From contig UQUZ01000006.1 in assembly GCA_900544375.1 (NCBI GenBank), positions 19,794 to 83,793 of the forward strand: a stretch of 64,000 bases of DNA, given 5' to 3'. A program made the translations under genes and the position numbers. Positions 33,004 through 41,701 of the stretch are shown in pieces. Each line of letters starts with the position of its first letter. Position 1 is the first letter of the stretch. Below the pieces are notes generated by a model, which saw only the letters and a list, made by a program, of their open reading frames with translations, made no database searches and was not told the DNA's origin. The DNA comes from an uncultured Oscillospiraceae bacterium (GTDB taxonomy: Bacteria > Bacillota > Clostridia > Oscillospirales > Acutalibacteraceae).

Positions 33004-34392
33004 TTGCAAAACCTCCTTATATTCTTCCTCCCCGCGGTGTCGGCGGATGAGATAGCCCTTGATGATGGCGGCTCGGCCGCGTGTGATTTTTTTGATATGC
33101 CGCTCGGAATCATCCTGCTCGGCATGGATGCGGAGCATCACCGCATTCATCAATGCCTGCGGATAGGGGGCGCCGGTTAGGATGGAGCGCATGACCGCAC
33201 CGCTAAGCAGATGGGAGCCGGATTTATCTTTGGCGTTGGGATTCACAGTTTCTCGCAGCAGCCAATAGGGGGAGAGATAAGGGAATTCATAGGGCGCCTT
33301 CTCAATTTCCATATCGCTGTAGTGTTGTTGAATATGTTTCAAAAAGTTCCCGAAAGAATCCTGTAGGAAAAAACGCACGGAGAGGCGAGCGGCATTCGGC
33401 GCAAGGCCAAGGATGTAGAAGGGCGTTTCGGGATTGACGCCCTCCTTGGGCGGAAGGCCCCGGCTGATTTTTTCAAGGATGGCGCACAGCATCTTTTGAT
33501 TGTCTTCCTTGGGGTTCATTGCGGCGTTGAATAAAATCTGGAAATCCGGGTTTGCACTCTCCGCCCAGAACACAACGGTTGTGTCGCTGATGATCAGCCG
33601 GTGCTCCGAATTGGCCAGGAGCGCGTTGAGTGCTGTGACGTAAGCAAAAGCGGCATATTTTCCAACTGGTGCATTGAGCCCCTGCGCCTTGTCCCTGCCA
33701 TAAGATTCATAGGCGCTGGAATTGAAGCTAACGAGATTGGCCCCCACGCTCTGCGCATCCTTTACGCCCCGGATTTTGCCGTGCAGGATGGCGATGGGCT
33801 GGCGCGCCCCCGTGACTAGGCAGGGCAGCTCAACGCCCTGCTCCTGCGCTGCACAGTAAGCTTCCCAGGCCTCCCGTAGGGCGGGAATACCCTGCGCATA
33901 CTGATCATCCGCTTGAAAAATCAGGTTTCCTCCGGCGGTAAGCCCGGCCAGATGGTCCTTCACATAGCGGTTTTCAGCAGCCGCAGCCGGATCCCAGCGG
34001 TCGAAAAAGGCAAGAATTGCGCGCGCGGCAGGATGATCGACGCCGGATAGAATTTCCCGGTGCAGTTTTTTGGAAGCCTCAAAGCATTGAAGGGCACGCT
34101 TCGGATTTCCCTTAGTATCTAGGCCCAGCAGGTAAATGGCGTTGTCACACAGGAAGAAGGGGAGGATATTGACGGAGCGGGACTCTTGCTCCGGAACCTC
34201 CAGCAATTGTGCTGCATCGCCTTTTTTCTTCCCGTGTTCAACGGGTAGCCTTAGGGTCGTGATGCCGCAGAGCTCCCCCTCCCCAGAGAGTTCCAGCGCA
34301 TAAGAGACTTTCCCGGTGCAGTAGCCTTGTTTTGGAAGCTTGTCCTCCGCAGCCATCATTTCATAGTATTTGACAAGCGCTTGCAGGATCAT
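32614..34392 (-). CDS. cas8c: CRISPR-associated Cas8c (Csd1), large Cascade subunit
   Basis: A 592-residue Csd1-family protein, the large subunit of type I-C Cascade that recognises the PAM and recruits Cas3. Family-typical segments are VSFNSSAYESYG and FYILGLAPNAARLSVRFF. The ATG at 34392 overlaps the cas5c stop (ATGA). The C-terminal 129 codons can also be translated separately as Cas11c (see 32614-33003). Confidence 0.95.
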   Translation of the reverse strand: MILQALVKYYEMMAAEDKLPKQGYCTGKVSYALELSGEGELCGITTLRLPVEHGKKKGDAAQLLEVPEQESRSVNILPFFLCDNAIYLLGLDTKGNPKRALQCFEASKKLHREILSGVDHPAARAILAFFDRWDPAAAAENRYVKDHLAGLTAGGNLIFQADDQYAQGIPALREAWEAYCAAQEQGVELPCLVTGARQPIAILHGKIRGVKDAQSVGANLVSFNSSAYESYGRDKAQGLNAPVGKYAAFAYVTALNALLANSEHRLIISDTTVVFWAESANPDFQILFNAAMNPKEDNQKMLCAILEKISRGLPPKEGVNPETPFYILGLAPNAARLSVRFFLQDSFGNFLKHIQQHYSDMEIEKAPYEFPYLSPYWLLRETVNPNAKDKSGSHLLSGAVMRSILTGAPYPQALMNAVMLRIHAEQDDSERHIKKITRGRAAIIKGYLIRRHRGEEEYKEVLQVSINEESKNKAYVLGRLFAILEKVQLEAYPNINTTIKDRYFTSACATPGSVFPTLIKLSRHHIRVIKDIKLKCYLDNQIKDLIDKLDVADTPFPAHFSLEDQGSFVLGYYQQTQKRYMKKSDSDVKEEA

Positions 34393-35048
34393 CGGATCAC
34401 CTCGCAGGCGCCAACATCGATCACACCGTTTTTCATTACGGCGCGGAAAAAGGTGGGGTAGATATTTTCCGGGTCGGAATAGTCCATATCATAAAGCATA
34501 AACCCGAGATCCTTTTCCGGCTCGTTTTGATAATAGGTGGCAACAAATTCGCCTTCAAACAGCCGGAAATGCGCGGGAAACTCCCGACAGCCAAAGCAAG
34601 GCTGGTGATAGCACTGGCCCTCGCGCAGGCGGCGGCAGGCAATTGCATAATGCTTTTCCTTCGTATCCGTTGGGCCTACCTTGTCAGTCAGCTCAAAATG
34701 CGCGTCGATCACATAGCGAACGTCGTAAAGCACCATAGAGGCGCGCTGCTGAATCTCCGCCGAGGTGTTCAAATACGGCATGTCGCCGTTGTTTATCGCG
34801 CTGCGCACGCTGCTGGCGGAGATTTTTGAGGCGACCTCATTGCGCCGGATGTTGGTAAAGCGGATGGGGTTACACACTTGAATTCGATCAATTTTCCAGC
34901 GAATGGCTGGCTTCCAGTAGACTGCCTCGATCAATCCTCGCGCAGCGGATGGCGTGATCACATCGTAAGAAACGCGTTCCGCCTTCATCTCCGGGCGGGA
35001 AAAGAGAGCATAAGGCCCCCAGACCTCCACCCGAATGCCATATCCCAT
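34389..35048 (-). CDS. cas5c: CRISPR-associated Cas5c (Cas5d), crRNA-processing nuclease
   Basis: A 219-residue RAMP protein starting MGYGIRVEVWGPYALFSRPE. In type I-C, which lacks Cas6, Cas5 cuts the pre-crRNA within the repeat and caps the crRNA 5' handle. ATG 35048 is preferred because AAAGGAG is 9 bases upstream; the GTG at 35057 abuts that site. The gene overlaps cas8c. Confidence 0.94.
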   Translation of the reverse strand: MGYGIRVEVWGPYALFSRPEMKAERVSYDVITPSAARGLIEAVYWKPAIRWKIDRIQVCNPIRFTNIRRNEVASKISASSVRSAINNGDMPYLNTSAEIQQRASMVLYDVRYVIDAHFELTDKVGPTDTKEKHYAIACRRLREGQCYHQPCFGCREFPAHFRLFEGEFVATYYQNEPEKDLGFMLYDMDYSDPENIYPTFFRAVMKNGVIDVGACEVIR

Positions 35049-35081
35049 ATGGCTCACTCCTTTCCAAAATGAATGAGTATA

Positions 35082-37241
35082 TCAACTGAAGAGCCCGATC
35101 CCTCCTTTGCCGGACTGCATGGAGAGCCCGGTTTTTTCATCGTAGAGCGAAAGGTCGGTCAGAATGGCGATCTCATCGTCCAAAACCTCCAGTGCGCTGA
35201 TGGCGTCCAGCGCCTCATAATGATTTTCATAAACCGAAACGCAATACGGCCCAATTTCCCGCATGAGCCTTTGATTGCGTTCCCCGCGCCGAAGCCGCTT
35301 GGCCAACTCCGCGACCGTTTTTTCCACAGGGATGAGAATGGTCCTCGTCTGTTCGTCAATCAGGTGGAATTCCTTTGCAACCGTTTCGAATGGGAAGAGA
35401 AACGCATTCTGAGCGCCTTCTTCGAAGCGGTTTACAATGTTTTTTTGATCCAACCCGTTCCCAGAATTTTTGTATAGCTTTTCAAAATAGCTGTGGATTG
35501 CCTCTGCGGAGGCGATGTCGGCATAGCGCTGGATCACAGAGAGTGCAACGTCTCTCGGCATTGCAAAAGAGGCCTGGCTGTTTTGATAGGCCTCCTCCGG
35601 CTGGAAAACAGAGACAATGCTCTCCTCCGCCGGGCGTTTTCCTTCCCGGTTGCAGCGGCCCGCCGCCTGAATGATCGAATCCAGCCCCGCTTCCGCACGA
35701 TATACGGTGGGAAAATCGAAATCTACGCCCGCTTCGACCAGGCTGGTAGCGATCACGCGGCAGGGCAGGCCGTCTTTCAGCCGCCCTTTAATATCCGATA
35801 GGGCGGTAGTGCGGTGCAGCGGATACATCAGCGTGGTCAGGCAGAAGGTGTTTTCATCTTTGAGCGCCTCGTAAAGATCGCTGGCGTGCTTTTTGGTGTT
35901 GACGATGCAGAGCACCTGCTCTAATTCTCCCAGCCGCTCAATGAGCGCCTCGTTGGAGAGCGGGCCGATTGGCTGGAGCTCTGTGCGTTTGAAGAAGGAA
36001 TAGAGGGCGGGCACATCCTCCATGATTTCTGTTGCCCGGATTTCCGGCGGGAACAGCTTTTGCAGAGCGGGCTGCGTGGCGGTGCACAGCACGGCGGTAC
36101 AGCCGTAATTCTGGACGAGCTCGGAGATCGCAAGGACGCAGGGGCTCAGGTATTCCCGCGGCAGCATCTGCGCCTCGTCGAAGATGATGACACTGCCCGC
36201 GATATTGTGGAGCTTGCGGCAGCGGGAGGATTTGTTTGCGAAGAGGGATTCAAAAAACTGGACGTTGGTGGTGACGATAACGGGTTTGTCCCAATTTTCG
36301 GCGGCGAGGCGGCGCGGGTCGATTCGGTCGTCGTCATAATCGTATTGAAAATTGTGCTGGTGCTCCAGCACGTTCCGATCGCCCAAAACCGTGCGGAATT
36401 CCTCTGCCGTCTGCTCGATGATCGAGGTGTAGGGGATCACATAAATCACGCGGCGCTGCTCATTGTGCTTGGCGTGTTCAAGCGCAAAGGCCAGGGAGGA
36501 GAGCGTTTTGCCGCCGCCGGTCGGCACGGTGAGGGTAAACAGGCCGCGGCCGTTTTCCGCCATTTGCAGGCAGCGGTTTAGAATGTTGCAGCGCATCCGG
36601 TTGAGATCATTTTGCGGATGATCGAATTTTTTTAAATATTGTGCCAGTTTGCCACGCAATATGGGAAGCGGTTCCCCCGGGTCGCGCGCGACGCTGCCGT
36701 TGGACATGAAGCGCTCCGTGTCGAGAAAATCGGCGTCCACCAGGCAGGAGTAAAGCATTCGAGTAAAGAAAGAAATGGTAAAGCCCGCTTTTCCCAACAG
36801 GCGCAGGGGAGGCTCCTGGGTTGGAAGCAGAGTGCTCGGATCGATTTCCTGGCGGAAAGCCTGATAATCCTCCACAGGGCGCTGTAACCGGGCGGATAGG
36901 GTTGATTCCGCTTCATGGTCGGCCGCGCTGCCCCCATCCGGCAGGCCGGTATGATGCCCCGCAACACAATAGGAGGCGATTCGCGCGTTGAGGGTGTTTG
37001 ACAGCTCCCATACGAGCTGCGCGCCTGCTGTGGAATGGTCCACCTTGCCGCCTCCGTTTAAGATCCGCTCTCGAAACCCTTCGGAATACTTCCCGATATC
37101 GTGCAGCATGCCGAGGCAGCGGCCATATTCGCCGCAGCCAAAAGGATTCGCAAATTCTTGCGCGCGGTTCGCTGTGCCCTTCAGGTGTTCAAGAATGCTT
37201 TGTTCCCGTTGCCCGTCTTCGTTTTTATGTGCAATCCACAT
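35082..37241 (-). CDS. cas3: CRISPR-associated helicase-nuclease Cas3
   Basis: A 719-residue effector nuclease-helicase. The N-terminal HD nuclease has HDIGK (His47, Asp48), DHSTAGA and AGHHTG; the SF2 helicase has Walker A PTGGGKT (near residue 245), FDEAQMLP as motif II, CTATQPA as motif III and the C-terminal QAAGRCNREGK motif VI. It is recruited by Cascade to degrade target DNA. It is first in the operon; ATG 37241 has AAGGAAG upstream and a promoter at 37279-37307. Confidence 0.96.
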   Translation of the reverse strand: MWIAHKNEDGQREQSILEHLKGTANRAQEFANPFGCGEYGRCLGMLHDIGKYSEGFRERILNGGGKVDHSTAGAQLVWELSNTLNARIASYCVAGHHTGLPDGGSAADHEAESTLSARLQRPVEDYQAFRQEIDPSTLLPTQEPPLRLLGKAGFTISFFTRMLYSCLVDADFLDTERFMSNGSVARDPGEPLPILRGKLAQYLKKFDHPQNDLNRMRCNILNRCLQMAENGRGLFTLTVPTGGGKTLSSLAFALEHAKHNEQRRVIYVIPYTSIIEQTAEEFRTVLGDRNVLEHQHNFQYDYDDDRIDPRRLAAENWDKPVIVTTNVQFFESLFANKSSRCRKLHNIAGSVIIFDEAQMLPREYLSPCVLAISELVQNYGCTAVLCTATQPALQKLFPPEIRATEIMEDVPALYSFFKRTELQPIGPLSNEALIERLGELEQVLCIVNTKKHASDLYEALKDENTFCLTTLMYPLHRTTALSDIKGRLKDGLPCRVIATSLVEAGVDFDFPTVYRAEAGLDSIIQAAGRCNREGKRPAEESIVSVFQPEEAYQNSQASFAMPRDVALSVIQRYADIASAEAIHSYFEKLYKNSGNGLDQKNIVNRFEEGAQNAFLFPFETVAKEFHLIDEQTRTILIPVEKTVAELAKRLRRGERNQRLMREIGPYCVSVYENHYEALDAISALEVLDDEIAILTDLSLYDEKTGLSMQSGKGGIGLFS

Positions 37242-37278
37242 AGATTTTTTTCTTCCTTTTTACGTTATTATATTAGTT

Positions 37279-37307
37279 ATCGTATCATAATATTGGCATA
37301 AAAGCAA
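37279..37307 (-). promoter_or_regulatory. candidate promoter of the cas operon
   Basis: Minus strand TTGCTT (37307-37302), 17-base spacer, TACGAT (37284-37279), about 40 bases before cas3. Confidence 0.55.
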
Positions 37308-37445
37308 TATTTTTGATGGAAATAATCGGTTAACTGGTGTAATCTAGAAATTTAAAAGGAATAATGTAAAATATAATCCAGCAGTTTTTGGATTGGTTTA
37401 CACAAAAAAGGGGATTATGAGAGTTTACGTTAGGCAAAGGAAACA

Positions 37446-37492
37446 TAGCAACAGGCCGCCAGAGGCTCCTGGCGGCCTGTTGTGTTTTTTTA
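37446..37492. terminator. hairpin after mntP
   Basis: CAACAGGCCGCCAG / CTGGCGGCCTGTTG stem; the strongest T run (TTTTTTTA) is on the plus strand, with only CTATGTTTCC on the minus strand. It separates mntP from the cas operon promoter region. Confidence 0.65.
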
Positions 37493-37508
37493 TTTTGGCT
37501 TAGGGAAC

Positions 37509-38078
37509 TTAGGAAGCTAGGTGTTCGATCAAAATTTTGAACCCAATACCAAGCAGGATTACCCCGCCGAGAAGCTTTGCCCACTGGCCGAGGAACGCGC
37601 CGCATTTTTGACCGATTGCGGCGCCGATCACGCATAAAGCGCAGGTGATGATGCCGATGATTGCCGCGGCTGCCGCAATGTTCGTATCAACGACGGCAAA
37701 GCTCACGCCAACAGCGAGCGCATCAATGCTTGTGGCAACGGCCTGTACGAGTAAAATCCGCAGAGTAAAGGGGCGCTTCTCTGCGCAGGCCTCCGGGTGC
37801 CGGATTTCCCTGATCGCTTCCAGAAGCATGTGCCCGCCAATCAGCCCGAGCAGGATAAAAGCGATCCAGTGATCAACAGAGGAAATGGCCTCGCTGAAGA
37901 AGCGGCCCGCAAAATAGCCGATCACCGGCATGATGGCCTGAAATATGCCAAAGGTGACGGCGGAGAGCGCTGCTTGGCTTCGCCGAAAATTGTGATAGCA
38001 TAAACCGTTGGAGAGGGAAACGGCAAAGGCATCCATTGCGAGCCCGCAAGCAAGAAGGAACAGGGTGACAGAATCCAT
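37509..38078 (-). CDS. mntP: manganese efflux pump MntP
   Basis: A 189-residue membrane protein with six helices in two homologous halves. The halves start with LACGLAMDAFAVSLSNG and QAVATSIDALAVGVSFA, each with the conserved Asp of the MntP ion path. It exports Mn2+ to prevent toxicity. ATG 38078 has AAAGGA upstream; an earlier in-frame ATG precedes that site. A manganese-type riboswitch precedes it, which strongly supports the assignment. Confidence 0.9.
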   Translation of the reverse strand: MDSVTLFLLACGLAMDAFAVSLSNGLCYHNFRRSQAALSAVTFGIFQAIMPVIGYFAGRFFSEAISSVDHWIAFILLGLIGGHMLLEAIREIRHPEACAEKRPFTLRILLVQAVATSIDALAVGVSFAVVDTNIAAAAAIIGIITCALCVIGAAIGQKCGAFLGQWAKLLGGVILLGIGFKILIEHLAS

Positions 38079-38138
38079 CCGTAGTACAGTCCTTTCCATT
38101 TTCAATTTCATACGCTGGCTTTTACAAAATAAAAAAAC

Positions 38139-38256
38139 TCATGTACAGCCCAATCAGAGCTGTACATGAGTCTTGTTCATTAAGGCAAGCCAGGCCTATG
38201 GCCAGTATGTTGACTTGACACGCGATTTCCGCGTGAACTACTCCCTCACGAAGCTG
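38139..38256 (-). promoter_or_regulatory. yybP-ykoY (manganese) riboswitch with terminator
   Basis: On the minus strand the leader starts with GGGAGTAG (38245-38238), contains TCAACATACTGG in the middle and CAAGACT at the aptamer end, the conserved parts of the yybP-ykoY element. A strong terminator follows: ACTCATGTACAGC / GCTGTACATGAGT then TTTTTTTATTTT (38173-38130). It lies 60 bases before mntP. Mn2+ binding should favour read-through into the exporter gene. Confidence 0.75.
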
Positions 38257-38260
38257 CTAC

Positions 38261-38290
38261 AGTATACTGCAAACAACGGCAGCCTGTCAA
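38261..38290 (-). promoter_or_regulatory. sigma-A promoter of the riboswitch-mntP transcript
   Basis: Minus strand TTGACA (38290-38285), 18-base spacer, TATACT (38266-38261). The expected start is just before the aptamer. Confidence 0.75.
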
Positions 38291-38344
38291 GGGAAAAACT
38301 GGATGGAAAGCTTGGCCGCCCCTTCTTGCCTTCCGTGCCTGTGC

Positions 38345-38596
38345 TTACTCGACGATCACGTTGAGCTTGCGCACGCAATCCGGACATACGCGGTGGCCCT
38401 TGTACTCGACCGCATTCTCTACGTCGCCGCAGAAGATGCATGCAGGCGCATACTTTTTGAGAATGATTTTGTCGCCGTCTACAAAGACTTCAACAGAATC
38501 TTCACCATCCTCAATGTTGAACTGCCTGCGCAGCTCTTTGGGAAGGACAATCCTGCCCATTTCATCGACGGGCCTTACCATACCGATTGACTTCAT
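38345..38596 (-). CDS. AbrB/SpoVT-type transition-state regulator with zinc ribbon
   Basis: An 83-residue DNA-binding protein. Residues 1-50 form the AbrB/SpoVT swapped-hairpin domain (VRPVDEMGRIVLPKELRRQF). The C-terminus has two CxxC pairs (CIFCGD, CPDC), a small zinc ribbon seen in Clostridial AbrB homologues. It should act as a dimer or tetramer on transition-phase and sporulation promoters. ATG 38596 follows AAAGGGAG. It is divergent from the sporulation pair spmAB. Confidence 0.88.
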   Translation of the reverse strand: MKSIGMVRPVDEMGRIVLPKELRRQFNIEDGEDSVEVFVDGDKIILKKYAPACIFCGDVENAVEYKGHRVCPDCVRKLNVIVE

Positions 38597-38830
38597 AGTA
38601 CCACACTCCCTTTTTTTTGCGAATCGACCGACGGATAACGGTTCCTTTCGGGGACATTCGCGGGGTACAAAGTACCTTGTATATAATTTAACACTTACTG
38701 ACATTAAAGTCAATCTAAAGTTCAACAAACTTTGACACGAATTTTGGGATAAAATGACCAAAAATTCAATACAATTGTAGAGGAAAGGCAAATATACAAA
38801 AATTGGATTACAAAAGGGGACTAACCAATT

Positions 38831-39421
38831 ATGATGAATTATATTTGGGCAGGCATGATGCTCTTGGCTTTTCTATCGGCTGCATGGCAGGGGAATATGC
38901 AGGCGCTCTCCAATGCCGTTATGGCGGGCGCGTCGGATGCGGTTACCCTATGCATTAAGCTCCTGGGCGCGCTTTGTCTATGGGGCGGGCTGATGGAAAT
39001 CGCCAAGGCCTCCGGTTTGACTGCCACAGTTAGCCGGATGCTGTCGCCCCTGCTTCGGCTTTTATTTCCAAACTTCAAAAAGGATGATCCGGCAATGAAT
39101 GCCGTATCCATGAATATAACGGCGAATTTGCTGGGCCTTGGCAATGCCGCCACGCCGCTCGGCCTGGAAGCGATGCGGGGCCTACAGGCGAACAACCCAA
39201 CCCCAGAAATCGCAAGTGATGAAATGGTGAATTTTGTGGTGCTCAATACAGCGGCGCTGCATTTGATCCCAACAACGGTTGCGCTTCTGCGGCAGGAATA
39301 CGGCGCAGCTGTGCCGATGGATATTATGCCGGCGGCCTGGCTGACTTCCGCCGCCGCGCTATGCGTCGGCCTGGCGATGGCGTGGCTTCTCCGGGTCAGG
39401 CGGAGAAAAAGGGGCGGATAA
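38831..39421 (+). CDS. spmA: spore maturation protein SpmA
   Basis: A 196-residue membrane protein of the nucleoside-recognition (Gate) family. NITANLLGLGNAATPLGLEA is the family core motif. With SpmB it is needed for full dehydration of the spore core. AAAGGGG precedes ATG 38831. spmB follows after 32 bases in the same direction. Confidence 0.92.
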   Translation: MMNYIWAGMMLLAFLSAAWQGNMQALSNAVMAGASDAVTLCIKLLGALCLWGGLMEIAKASGLTATVSRMLSPLLRLLFPNFKKDDPAMNAVSMNITANLLGLGNAATPLGLEAMRGLQANNPTPEIASDEMVNFVVLNTAALHLIPTTVALLRQEYGAAVPMDIMPAAWLTSAAALCVGLAMAWLLRVRRRKRGG

Positions 39422-39453
39422 CGTTGCCTGCATTTTAAAAGGAGGCGGCAGAT

Positions 39454-39978
39454 ATGGCGAATTTTAGCGCATGGATTTTGCCGGTGATCGTTATTTTTAT
39501 CATCCTACATGGCTTAGCGCATGGCGTTAAGGTGTTCGATTGTTTTTTGGAGGGGGCAAAAACGGGTTTCGACACGTTTCGTTCTCTGCTTGCCCCACTG
39601 GTAGGGCTTGTGATGGCGGTTGGGATGCTGCGGGAGTCAGGAGGGCTAGCGGTGCTCATGGGGCTGATGGAGCCTCTCTCACGCATCACGGGGCTCCCGC
39701 GGGAAGTGATGCCGTTGACCATCCTCAGCCCACTCTCCGGCAGCGGATCTCTGACGATGTTCCAGCAGATTTTGCGCAGCTGCGGCCCGGATTCCTTTGC
39801 GGGCAGGGTCGCAAGCGTGATGATGGGCTCGTCAGAAACCACTTTTTATGCGGTTACGGTATATTATGGCGCGGTGGGCGTGAAAAAAACGCGGCATACG
39901 ATCCCCGCGGCCCTCTGTGCTGATTTGACCTGCTTTTTGCTTTCTGCACTAACAGTTCGCCTGCTAATGGGAGGATAG
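39454..39978 (+). CDS. spmB: spore maturation protein SpmB
   Basis: A 174-residue partner of SpmA with the same Gate-type fold; GMLRESGGLAVLMGLMEP and LSGSGSLTMFQQIL are characteristic, followed by GSSETTFYAVTVYYGAVGV. AAGGAGG precedes ATG 39454. The pair forms a sporulation operon opposite the AbrB-type gene. Confidence 0.92.
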   Translation: MANFSAWILPVIVIFIILHGLAHGVKVFDCFLEGAKTGFDTFRSLLAPLVGLVMAVGMLRESGGLAVLMGLMEPLSRITGLPREVMPLTILSPLSGSGSLTMFQQILRSCGPDSFAGRVASVMMGSSETTFYAVTVYYGAVGVKKTRHTIPAALCADLTCFLLSALTVRLLMGG

Positions 39979-40062
39979 TCCGCCGCCGCGCAACTGCGTA
40001 TCGCAATACATAAAATGATGAATTTTTATGCAAAATAGGGCTTTGTTTATACAAATTCACTA

Positions 40063-40090
40063 TTGCCAATTCAAAAAGGCATGTTATAAT
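40063..40090 (+). promoter_or_regulatory. sigma-A promoter of the amino-acid ABC operon
   Basis: TTGCCA (40063-40068), 16-base spacer, TATAAT (40085-40090), 46 bases before the binding-protein start. Confidence 0.7.
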
Positions 40091-40136
40091 AAATTTAATC
40101 CGAAAAAGAGGAAGGAACTGTTTGGAAAGGATGGTC

Positions 40137-40910
40137 ATGAAAATGAAGAAGGTTATGAAAGCGCTGTCCCTGCTGGTGGCGGGCGTTCTGGTGCTCGCGT
40201 GCTTTGCTGGCTGTGCAGGGCAGAGCGGTCTTGCCCAGATCAAGGAAAAGGGCGAGCTGGTCATGCTGACGAATGCGGCGTTTCCGCCGTTTGAGTATGT
40301 CGAAAACGATGAGGTCGTTGGCGTAGACGTCGATATTGCGAACGAAATCGCAAAAGAGCTCGGCGTTAAGCTCACGGTTCAGGATATGGAATTCGATTTG
40401 ATTATCGACTACATCAAAGCTGGCAAGGGCGATATCGGAGCCGCTGGTATCACGGCTGACGATGAGCGCAGAAAGCAGGTTGATTTCTCTGTTGAGTATA
40501 TTACATCAACGCAGTATGTGATTGTTCCGGCCGGAACGGATACCAAAACGTTTAAGCTGGATGGTAAGGTGATCGGCGTGCAGGAAGGCACGACCGGCGA
40601 CGTTTACTATGCAAGCGATGCGGAGGTTATCAAAGCAAAAGAGGTCAAAAAGTATAAGTCCGCAATCGACGCGGCGGCAGATATGCTGCTCGGCCGTGTG
40701 GACTGCGTGATTATCGATGAGCTTCCGGCGAAAAAGATTACGGAAAAGAACGCTGGTAAAATGATCTGCTATGATGCCGGCTATGAACCGGAATCCTATG
40801 CGATCGCTGTCAAGAAGGATAATGAGGAGCTGCTCGACGCCATCAATACGGTTCTGAAGCGGCTGATGGACGAGGGCAAAATTCAGGAATATGTTGTCAA
40901 ACATTCCTGA
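40137..40910 (+). CDS. polar amino-acid ABC transporter substrate-binding lipoprotein
   Basis: A 257-residue family 3 solute-binding lipoprotein. The lipobox CFAGC follows an N-terminal hydrophobic segment. LTNAAFPPFEYVENDEVVGVDVDIANEIAK is the family's ligand-binding opening (shown here as motif at about residues 38-65). The specific amino acid cannot be read from sequence. ATG 40137 follows AAAGGA; ATG 40143 is equally possible. It heads an operon with a permease and ATPase. Confidence 0.88.
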   Translation: MKMKKVMKALSLLVAGVLVLACFAGCAGQSGLAQIKEKGELVMLTNAAFPPFEYVENDEVVGVDVDIANEIAKELGVKLTVQDMEFDLIIDYIKAGKGDIGAAGITADDERRKQVDFSVEYITSTQYVIVPAGTDTKTFKLDGKVIGVQEGTTGDVYYASDAEVIKAKEVKKYKSAIDAAADMLLGRVDCVIIDELPAKKITEKNAGKMICYDAGYEPESYAIAVKKDNEELLDAINTVLKRLMDEGKIQEYVVKHS

Positions 40911-40938
40911 TAGCAGTTGGTTGAATTGATTTTTGTCA

Positions 40939-40978
40939 ATAACAGCAGGCGATTTGCAAGAGGGTCGTCTGCTGTTAT
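40939..40978 (+). terminator. intercistronic hairpin after the binding-protein gene
   Basis: AACAGCAG / CTGCTGTT with extra pairing inside and ATTTT after it. Such hairpins commonly let the binding protein be made in excess over the permease. Confidence 0.55.
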
Positions 40979-41005
40979 TTTCACTGTGAGTCAGGGAGGC
41001 GTTTT

Positions 41006-41701
41006 ATGGAATGGCTTCAGTCCGTGGGGGATTATTTTTATAACTTGCTGATTTATCAGGATCGCTATATGACGATTCTCAAGGGCCTGGGGAATACGCT
41101 GGTGATTGCCGCTGCCGCTGCTGTGATTGGCATTAGCTTGGGCATGCTGGTTGCAATGATCAAGTATTTCTGCAAGGATAAAAAAGCGTTGCGCCCGTTG
41201 GAATGGATCTGCAATATGTATGTCACGGCAATCCGCGGCACTCCGGTGATGGTACAGCTTTTCATCTGGTCTCTTGTCATTCTGGCGTCCTGGAAAAATG
41301 CTTTGCCGATTGCGTGTATTGGCTTTGGGTTTAATTCGGGGGCTTATGTAGCGGAAATTATCCGTGCGGGCATTGCGGCCGTCGATCCAGGGCAGGAGGA
41401 GGCAAGCCGTTCTCTCGGGTTGTCTAAGGGCGCTACGATGCGTTATATCATCATGCCGCAGGCAATCAAAAACATTCTGCCGGCGCTTGGAAATGAATTC
41501 ATTGTTTTGCTGAAAGAGACGTCTGTCGCAGGATACATAGCCGTCAATGATCTGACCCGTGCGGGTTCGATTATCAAAACGGTAACATATGATGGCAATA
41601 TTTATTTTGTCATTGCATTAATTTATCTGGTTATGGTAATGGGGCTGACAAAGCTGCTGCGGCTGCTTGAAAGGAGGCTGGCGAAGAGTGATAAGGGTTA
41701 A
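41006..41701 (+). CDS. polar amino-acid ABC transporter permease
   Basis: A 231-residue His/Glu/Gln/Arg-type permease with five to six helices. YVTAIRGTPVMVQLFIWS and EASRSLGLSKGATMRYIIMP (EAA loop that contacts the ATPase) are typical. AGGGAGG precedes ATG 41006. Its end overlaps the ATPase gene by 14 bases. Confidence 0.9.
   Translation: MEWLQSVGDYFYNLLIYQDRYMTILKGLGNTLVIAAAAAVIGISLGMLVAMIKYFCKDKKALRPLEWICNMYVTAIRGTPVMVQLFIWSLVILASWKNALPIACIGFGFNSGAYVAEIIRAGIAAVDPGQEEASRSLGLSKGATMRYIIMPQAIKNILPALGNEFIVLLKETSVAGYIAVNDLTRAGSIIKTVTYDGNIYFVIALIYLVMVMGLTKLLRLLERRLAKSDKG

Noticed and set aside
28281..37307. Novel CRISPR subtype
   Set aside because: Gene order, Cas5 without Cas6, Csd1/Csd2 and the repeat type all fit standard type I-C.
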